DNA of 64,000 nt from Streptomyces candidus (GTDB lineage Bacteria; Actinomycetota; Actinomycetes; Streptomycetales; Streptomycetaceae), in contig NZ_JACHEM010000002.1 of NCBI RefSeq assembly GCF_014207445.1, forward strand, positions 570,681 to 634,680. The letters are read 5' to 3'. Shown piece after piece: positions 58,589-64,000 of the stretch (position 1 is its first letter; each line of letters begins with the position of its first letter). Made by a program: the position numbers and the translations under genes. The notes below the pieces were generated by a model. It had not been told where the DNA came from. It saw nothing but the letters and a program-made list of their open reading frames with translations, and searched no databases.

Positions 58589-59742
58589 GCACGGAACACG
58601 CACAGGACGCGCAGACGCGGGACGCCGGGGGCGGCGTCCCGGACGCAGGCACCACCCAGGCGTCCCCGCCGTCCCTCACCCCGCCCGACTCCACGCCGGT
58701 GCGCCTCGGCGCCCTCTCCTGGCTCTTCCCGTACCGCAGCGCCCTGGCCGCCCTCGGGATGGCGGTGGTCATCGGCCTGATCGTGACGCTGGCCGCGTTC
58801 GCCAGCTCCACCGGGATGAGCTTCTCCGACACCGTTTCCGGCCTGCTCGGAACGGGCGATTCCGCGACGGTGATGCTCGTGCAGGAGTTCCGCCTGCCGC
58901 GCATCGCCGTCGGCCTGATGGTCGGCGCGGCGCTCGGCATCGCCGGCTGCCTCACCCAGACCCTGGCCGGCAACCGGCTCGCCACCCCCGACGTCATCGG
59001 CGTCAACGACGGCGCCACCATGGCCGTCGTCGCCTCCGTCGTCGGCTCCTCCACCGGCATGATCGGCGACTGGTGGCTCGGTCCGCTCGGGGCCGCCGCC
59101 GCTGCCATGGTCGTCGTCCTGTGCGCGGGCGGTGCCGGGCGCGGCGGCTACCGCATCCTCGTCGTCGGCATCGGCGTCTCCACGTTCATCGGCGCGGTCA
59201 CCGACCTCGTCATGTCCCGCGAGAACGACAACACCGCGGGCGGCGTCTTCCTCTGGACGGTCGGCTCCCTCAACGGCCGCGACTGGGGCGTCGGAACCCC
59301 CCTCACATACCTCCTGCTCCTCCTCGTGCCGCTCGCGCTCGTCGCGGGCAGCCGCCTGCAACTCCTGCGCTTCGACGACGACATGGCCTCCACGCTCGGT
59401 GTGAACGTCCGCCGGGTGCGCGCCGTGGCTCTCCTCCTCGCCGTCGCCCTGGCCGGTATCGCCGTCGGCATCGGCGGCCCGATCGGTTTCGTGGCGCTCG
59501 CCGCGCCCGTACTCGCCGCCCGGCTCACCGGGCCCACCCGGGTACCCGTCGTCGGCTCGGCGCTGGCGGGCGCGGCCCTCGTCGCGGGAGCGGACGCCCT
59601 CGGCCGGGTCATCGCGCCGGTGGAGATCCCGGTCGGGGTCGTCACCAGCGTGCTCGGCGGCCCGTTCCTGCTGTGGGTCCTGTTCGGCAAGAAGTCGTCC
59701 CCGGCGCCCCCCGCCGCATCGCAGAAGACCGGAAAGGCCTGA
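58585..59742 (+). CDS. FecCD-family siderophore ABC permease (second subunit)
   Basis: A 385-residue permease, paralogous to the previous one, with RLPRIAVGLMVGAALGIAGC, TQTLAGNRLATPDVIGVNDG and IGGPIGFVALAAPVLAARLT. Its first 50 residues are a proline/threonine-rich cytoplasmic extension. GTG 58585 overlaps the previous stop, indicating coupled, equal expression for a heterodimeric channel. Confidence 0.92.
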   Translation: MSTEHAQDAQTRDAGGGVPDAGTTQASPPSLTPPDSTPVRLGALSWLFPYRSALAALGMAVVIGLIVTLAAFASSTGMSFSDTVSGLLGTGDSATVMLVQEFRLPRIAVGLMVGAALGIAGCLTQTLAGNRLATPDVIGVNDGATMAVVASVVGSSTGMIGDWWLGPLGAAAAAMVVVLCAGGAGRGGYRILVVGIGVSTFIGAVTDLVMSRENDNTAGGVFLWTVGSLNGRDWGVGTPLTYLLLLLVPLALVAGSRLQLLRFDDDMASTLGVNVRRVRAVALLLAVALAGIAVGIGGPIGFVALAAPVLAARLTGPTRVPVVGSALAGAALVAGADALGRVIAPVEIPVGVVTSVLGGPFLLWVLFGKKSSPAPPAASQKTGKA

Positions 59743-59747
59743 CCCCC

Positions 59748-60563
59748 GTGGAACTGACCGTAGAGGCCCTCACCGCCGGATACCCCGGCCACCCCGTCGT
59801 CACCGGCGTCGACCTCACCGTCCCCAGCGGGCAGGTCGTCGCGATCGTCGGCCCCAACGGCTGCGGCAAGTCCACCCTGCTGCGCGCCGTGGCCCGCCTC
59901 CACAAGCCGGAGTCCGGCACGGTGCGGGCGGGCGAGAAGGACGTCTGGCAGCTCACCCAGCGCGCGGCCGCCCACCGCATCGCCCTGCTCGCCCAGTCCC
60001 CCCAGGCCCCCGAGGCGGTCACGGTCGCCGGTCTCGTACGGTACGGCCGCCACCCGCACCAGGGCCTGTTCCGGCAGTGGTCGCGCGAGGACGAGAGGGC
60101 CGTACGGGAGGCACTGGAGGCCACCGGGACGACCGCCCTCGCCGAGCGCCGCCTCGACCAGCTCTCCGGCGGCCAGCGCCAGCGCTGCTGGCTGGCGATG
60201 GTCCTCGCCCAGCAGACCCCCATCGTGCTCCTCGACGAGCCGACCAGCGCACTCGACCTCGGGCACGCCGTCGAAGTGCTGTCGCTGGTACGGGAGGTGG
60301 CCGCGGCAGGCCGTACCGTCGTCATGGTCCTGCACGACCTCGCCAGCGCCGCCCGCTACGCCGACACCGTCGTCGCCATGAACGCCGGCCGCATCGTCGC
60401 CCAGGGGCCCGCCCGTGACGTGGTCACCGCCTCCCTGGTCAAGGAGCTGTACGGCATCGACGCCGACATCCTCCGCGCCCCGGGCGACGGCTCGCCCGTC
60501 GTCGTACCGGTCGCCGCCAGCGCGGGCACGCCCGCGGCCGCGGAGACTACGCCCGTCGGCTGA
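59748..60563 (+). CDS. Siderophore ABC transporter ATP-binding protein
   Basis: A 271-residue ATPase of the FepC/FecE type. Walker A is GPNGCGKST, the Q-loop is LLAQSPQAPEA, the signature is LSGGQRQRCWLAM, Walker B is VLLDEPTSALD, and the H-loop VLHD. It powers the FecCD importer. GTG 59748 lies five bases after the permease stop. Its 3' end overlaps the convergent M20 gene by 17 bases. Confidence 0.93.
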   Translation: MELTVEALTAGYPGHPVVTGVDLTVPSGQVVAIVGPNGCGKSTLLRAVARLHKPESGTVRAGEKDVWQLTQRAAAHRIALLAQSPQAPEAVTVAGLVRYGRHPHQGLFRQWSREDERAVREALEATGTTALAERRLDQLSGGQRQRCWLAMVLAQQTPIVLLDEPTSALDLGHAVEVLSLVREVAAAGRTVVMVLHDLASAARYADTVVAMNAGRIVAQGPARDVVTASLVKELYGIDADILRAPGDGSPVVVPVAASAGTPAAAETTPVG

Positions 60564-61701
60564 CCGCGAAGTCCACCGCCGTCCACGCCAGCCCCACCGC
60601 CCCCTCCAGCATTGCCCGTTCGGCGGCCGGGGTGGCGCCGGCGGCCGTGAACTCCGGCTGATGCGGGCCGCTCGCACCGCTGCCGATGTCCAGCATCGGG
60701 TGGATCGACGGCACCGCGTGCGACACGTTGCCCATGTCGGTCGACGCGAACGGCCCGCGCACCCGCGGCTCGGGCCGCCCCAGTTCCCGTGCGTTCGCCG
60801 CCCACAGGGCTGCCAGCTCCGGATCGGTGCGGAAGTCGAGATAGTCCGGCGAGGGCTGGACGAGGTCGATCCCGCAGCCGGTGGCCAGTGCCCCCGCGCG
60901 GAAGCAGTCCTCGACGCGGGCGCGCAATTCCCCGAGCTCCGCCACGGTGGGGGTGCGCAGCGCGTACGCGGCCCGCGCCAGGTCGGGAACCGCGTTGAGC
61001 GCGGTGCCGGCCTCGGTGGTGATGCCGTGCACCTTCCAGTCGCCGGGCAGGTGCTGCCGCAGCAGCCCGAGCGCGACCTGCGCGACGGTGAGCGCGTCGG
61101 CCGCGTTGCGTCCGTCCTGCGGGTTCATCGCCGCGTGCGCCGCCTTCCCCCGGTACGTCACCTCCAGCGACCCCATCGCGAAGGACCGGAAGTCGGTCAG
61201 CTCGAACGGTCCCGGGTGGATCATCATCGCCGCGTCCACCCCCTCGAAGGCCCCCGCGTCGAGCAGCAGCTGCTTGCCGGCCCCGCGCTCCTCGGCGGGA
61301 GTCCCCAACACCCGGACGGTGAGCCCGAGTTCGTCGGCGTACGGTGCGAGCGCGAGCGCCGCGCCGACGCCTGCGCCCGCGATCAGGTGGTGCCCGCACG
61401 CGTGCCCCATGCCCGGCAGTGCGTCGTACTCGCAGGCCAGGGCGACCGTTACGGGACCGCCGCCGACGGTCGCCGCGAACGCGGTGCCGAGGCCGTACGC
61501 CGGGGCCGTGACCGCGAAGCCGTGCCCGCGCAGCACGTCCGCGCACCACGCCGCCGCCCGGTGCTCCTCGAAGGCGGTCTCGGGGTGCGCGTGGATACGG
61601 CGGCTGAGCGCGAGGATCTCCTCGCGCACCTGCCCGGCCCTCGCCCGGACCGCTGCCCTGACGTCTGGCGCGTTCTTCCCGACGCCGTCGCTCTCCGGCA
61701 C
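60547..61701 (-). CDS. M20-family amidohydrolase/peptidase
   Basis: A 384-residue cytoplasmic M20D-type amidohydrolase (aminoacylase/AbgB/IAA-hydrolase relatives). Metal ligands are in PGMGHACGHH and TPAEERGAGKQ, with a later histidine in GKAAHAAMNPQDGRNAADAL and the C-terminal PFASTDMGNVSH. It would hydrolyse an N-acyl or amide bond. GTG 61701 is preferred, with AGGAGGAC upstream; the frame opens 14 codons earlier. It converges with the siderophore ATPase gene. Confidence 0.88.
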   Translation of the reverse strand: MPESDGVGKNAPDVRAAVRARAGQVREEILALSRRIHAHPETAFEEHRAAAWCADVLRGHGFAVTAPAYGLGTAFAATVGGGPVTVALACEYDALPGMGHACGHHLIAGAGVGAALALAPYADELGLTVRVLGTPAEERGAGKQLLLDAGAFEGVDAAMMIHPGPFELTDFRSFAMGSLEVTYRGKAAHAAMNPQDGRNAADALTVAQVALGLLRQHLPGDWKVHGITTEAGTALNAVPDLARAAYALRTPTVAELGELRARVEDCFRAGALATGCGIDLVQPSPDYLDFRTDPELAALWAANARELGRPEPRVRGPFASTDMGNVSHAVPSIHPMLDIGSGASGPHQPEFTAAGATPAAERAMLEGAVGLAWTAVDFAVSRRA

Positions 61702-62086
61702 GTGTCGTCCTCCTGGCCTTGGCTTTCGTACTGTCCCGGCCACCCTACGGCCGCCCGCGGTGCGGGCGGCGAAGCGGGCGGGGCGGTCTTCCGGCCGGCC
61801 GGAACCGGTGCGCCGGGCCCTTACACGCGAGGTGGCCGCGCCTGCCGACCAGGAGCAACTGGGCGCCCTGGCACGCCGGTTGCGCGGGTCCTGCGGCGCG
61901 ACCCTGCGCTCGCCCGGTTACCGGCACCCCGAAGCGCCGCCCGGCCCGCCCCCTCGGGCACGCCGTCCGTCGCTGCCGCGGAAACTTCTCCGGGGGCGCG
62001 TGTCACACTTCGACTCCCCGCTTCGTCAACCTTGTTGGATACGCCGGGCGGCGTGCCTACTCTGAAGTTCCGTACGAGGGGGTCAC
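61702..62086. other. Intergenic region upstream of cytochrome b gene
   Basis: This 385-base gap separates divergent genes. I see no supported gene. TTGGAT (62035-62040) and TACTCT (62058-62063) with 17 bases between them form a reasonable promoter candidate, predicting a transcript start about 17 bases before the cytochrome b ATG and leaving room for its GAGGGGG ribosome site. Confidence 0.45.
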
Positions 62087-63772
62087 ATGGGCGAGGACAG
62101 CGACGGAGTGCTCGGTCAGGGCGACAGGACCCGGTCGGGGCCGCCCGGCAAGGGCGAGCGGCTGGCCGACTGGGCGGACGGACGGCTCGGCCTGTACGCG
62201 CTGGCCAAGGCCAATATGCGCAAGATCTTCCCGGACCACTGGTCCTTCATGCTCGGCGAAATCTGCCTCTACAGCTTCCTGATCATCATCCTCACCGGCA
62301 TCTACCTCACGCTGTTCTTCGAACCCAGCAGTGCCGAGGTCGTCTACCACGGGTCGTACACCCCGCTCAACGGCGTCCGGATGACCCGGGCCTACGAATC
62401 CACCCTGGACATCAGCTTCGAGGTGCGCGGCGGGCTGCTGATCCGCCAGATCCACCACTGGGCCGCACTCGTCTTCGTCGCCGCGATGCTCGTGCACATG
62501 ATGCGGGTCTTCTTCACCGGAGCCTTCCGCAAACCGCGCGAACTCAACTGGCTGTTCGGCTGGACCCTGCTGTTCCTCGGCGTGATCACCGGTCTGACCG
62601 GCTACTCGCTCCCCGACGACCTGCTCTCCGGCACCGGGCTCCGCTTCGCCCACGGGGCGATCCTCTCCGTCCCGGTCGTCGGCACGTACCTCGCCTTCTT
62701 CCTGTTCGGCGGCGAGTTCCCGGGCGACGACATCATCGCCCGGCTGTATCCGATCCACATCCTGCTGCTGCCGGGGATCATGCTGGGGCTGGTCGTCGCG
62801 CACCTGATCCTGGTCTTCCACCACAAGCACACCCAGTTCGCGGGCCCCGGACGTACCGAGAGGAACGTGGTCGGGGCGCCGTTCCTGCCCGTCTACACCG
62901 CCAAGGCCGGCGGCTTCTTCTTCCTCGTCTTCGGCGTGCTCTCGATCGTTGCCGCCACCTTCTCCATCAACCCGGTCTGGGCGCTCGGCCCGTACCGGCC
63001 CGACCACGTGTCCACCGGGGCACAGCCCGACTGGTACCTCGGCTTCTCCGAGGGGCTGATCCGGGTGATGCCCAGCTGGGAGATCAACGCCTGGGGGCAC
63101 ACGCTCGAACTCGGGGTGTTCATCCCGTTCACGCTCTTCCCGCTGATCATGGCAGCCATCGCGGTGTACCCGTTCATCGAGGCATGGGTCACCAAGGACA
63201 AACGCGAACACCACATCGCCCAGCGCCCCCGCAACGCCCCGGCCAGGACAGGGCTCGGCGTGGCCTGGCTGACGCTGTACTTCGTGCTGCTGATCGGCGG
63301 CGGCAACGACATCGTCGCCACCAGCTTCGACCTGTCGATCAACGCCATCACCTGGTTCGTGCGGATCGCCGTCTTCGCCGGGCCCGCGCTCGCCTTCGTG
63401 ATCACCCGGAGGATCTGTCTGGGGCTCCAGCACCGGGACAGCGAGAAGGCGCTGCACGGCAGGGAGAGCGGCACCATCAAACGGTTGCCGCACGGCGAGT
63501 TCGTCGAGATCCACACCCCTCTGAGCCAGGCCGAACTGCACACCCTGACCGCGCACGAGCAGCCCACCCCGTACGAGATCGGACCGGAGGTCGACGCCAA
63601 CGGCGTACGGCGACAGATCAAGCGCTCCGACCGGCTGCGGGCCCGGCTCTCGAAGGCGATGTACGGGCCGGGAACGCACGTGCCGAAGCCGACCGTGGAG
63701 GAGTACCGGGCGCTGCACGGCGCACACGGACACGGGGAGGGAGAGCGCGACGGCGACGTACAACGGCACTGA
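62087..63772 (+). CDS. QcrB-like cytochrome b subunit (stand-alone)
   Basis: A 561-residue cytochrome b of the actinobacterial bc1 complex type. Haem-ligating histidines are in RQIHHWAALVFVAAMLVH and in FAHGAIL / LGLVVAHLILVFHHKH. RKPRELNWLFGWTLL and GYSLPDDLLSGTGLRF are QcrB signature stretches. The C-terminal hydrophilic tail (about 455-561) matches QcrB. Its usual partners QcrC and QcrA and the ctaCDE genes are not adjacent, so this is probably a second copy beside the main respiratory cluster. It is followed by a LysR gene. Confidence 0.88.
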   Translation: MGEDSDGVLGQGDRTRSGPPGKGERLADWADGRLGLYALAKANMRKIFPDHWSFMLGEICLYSFLIIILTGIYLTLFFEPSSAEVVYHGSYTPLNGVRMTRAYESTLDISFEVRGGLLIRQIHHWAALVFVAAMLVHMMRVFFTGAFRKPRELNWLFGWTLLFLGVITGLTGYSLPDDLLSGTGLRFAHGAILSVPVVGTYLAFFLFGGEFPGDDIIARLYPIHILLLPGIMLGLVVAHLILVFHHKHTQFAGPGRTERNVVGAPFLPVYTAKAGGFFFLVFGVLSIVAATFSINPVWALGPYRPDHVSTGAQPDWYLGFSEGLIRVMPSWEINAWGHTLELGVFIPFTLFPLIMAAIAVYPFIEAWVTKDKREHHIAQRPRNAPARTGLGVAWLTLYFVLLIGGGNDIVATSFDLSINAITWFVRIAVFAGPALAFVITRRICLGLQHRDSEKALHGRESGTIKRLPHGEFVEIHTPLSQAELHTLTAHEQPTPYEIGPEVDANGVRRQIKRSDRLRARLSKAMYGPGTHVPKPTVEEYRALHGAHGHGEGERDGDVQRH

Positions 63773-63779
63773 GACGCCG

Positions 63780-63824
63780 GGGGCGGGACCCAAATTCTGC
63801 TTATGATCCGCCGGTCCCCGCCCC
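63780..63824 (+). terminator. Imperfect hairpin after cytochrome b gene
   Basis: GGGGCGGGACC-type sequence (63780-63790) pairs with GGTCCCCGCCCC (63813-63824) with one bulged base and a 22-base loop. It lies between the cytochrome b stop and the LysR gene. Confidence 0.45.
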
Positions 63825-63838
63825 GCTATGCTGAGCCG

Positions 63839-64000
63839 GTGTTCGATTCGAGGCACATCAAGACCTTCCACGAAGTGGTCCGCACCGGCTCCTATTCGGC
63901 CGCCGCCCGCGCGCTCGGCTACACCCAGCCCGCGATCACCCAGCAGATGAAGGCCCTCGAACGCGAGGTGGGCACCCCCCTGTTCACCCGCGCCGGACGC
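63839..64000 (+). CDS. LysR-family transcriptional regulator (partial, cut by window end)
   Basis: Fifty-four codons from GTG 63839 encode MFDSRHIKTFHEVVRTGSYS, then AARALGYTQPAITQQMKALE and EVGTPLFTRAGR, the N-terminal winged HTH of a LysR regulator. The gene continues beyond the right edge, so its effector domain and target are not visible. Confidence 0.88.
   Translation, partial: MFDSRHIKTFHEVVRTGSYSAAARALGYTQPAITQQMKALEREVGTPLFTRAGR

Noticed and set aside
1..64000. CRISPR array, rRNA operon or insertion sequence
   Set aside because: No regularly spaced repeats with unique spacers, no rRNA sequence and no transposase with terminal inverted repeats were recognised.

Overview
This window comes from a Streptomyces-type actinomycete. 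The evidence is the very high G+C with G or C in almost every third codon position, many GTG and TTG starts, 4-base stop/start overlaps (ATGA, GTGA, TTGA), actinobacterial IdeR/DmdR-type iron boxes, and a gene set typical of Streptomyces (SigB/SigF-family sigma factor, DUF2795/DUF4235 proteins, DhbE/EntE-like ligase, QcrB-like cytochrome b). About 62 genes are supported. Most of the window is chromosomal accessory or housekeeping content, with two specialised loci.

Region 1 to 33.2 kb is a mosaic of small transcription units: a CDF metal transporter, a PAP2-diacylglycerol-kinase fusion, a DJ-1/PfpI protein, an envelope/stress group (DUF2795, holin-like, DUF3618, DUF4235) followed by an alternative sigma factor, a lysine-free aminotransferase-like protein beside a metallo-beta-lactamase-fold hydrolase, a DedA/MBL pair, a membrane-anchored phosphodiesterase, an APC permease, regulators (XRE, LysR, AraC), a secreted trypsin-like protease with a truncated duplicate, a ricin-type lectin, an aldo-keto reductase, a methyltransferase, an ABC-F protein lacking most of its second ATPase domain, a long-chain acyl-CoA ligase, a LysR/bile-acid-symporter divergon, FdhD and a KAS III-like enzyme.

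Region 33.7 to 45.9 kb starts with tRNA-Leu(GAG). About 0.6 kb later comes a nine-gene, translationally coupled, plus-strand operon (34364-45870). It encodes a 594-residue protein of no recognised family, an ATP-grasp ligase, a class-I glutamine-amidotransferase-like (C26) hydrolase, a nucleotidyltransferase, a phosphoserine-aminotransferase-like protein without its PLP lysine, an NDP-kinase-like protein, an MFS exporter, a protein with two ATP-grasp domains in tandem, and a further ATP-grasp ligase. Four ATP-grasp domains with nucleotidyl-transfer genes and an exporter suggest an uncharacterised small-peptide or amide-linked natural product. This is the best candidate for an undescribed system in the window.

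Region 46.1 to 60.6 kb begins with an NTF2-like protein, a PadR regulator and an SGNH hydrolase. It continues as a catechol siderophore locus: Fes-like esterase with its own iron box, MbtH protein, a C-A-T-TE NRPS whose adenylation pocket residues match the serine code of EntF, a free-standing aryl carrier protein, isochorismatase and 2,3-dihydroxybenzoate-AMP ligase, then a siderophore-binding lipoprotein, two FecCD permeases and an ATPase. A near-consensus iron box lies between the divergent binding-protein and permease genes. The product is predicted to be enterobactin-like (DHB-Ser). Isochorismate synthase and the dehydrogenase are absent from this window.

Region 60.5 to 64 kb holds an M20 amidohydrolase, a stand-alone QcrB-type cytochrome b and the start of a LysR regulator cut by the window end.
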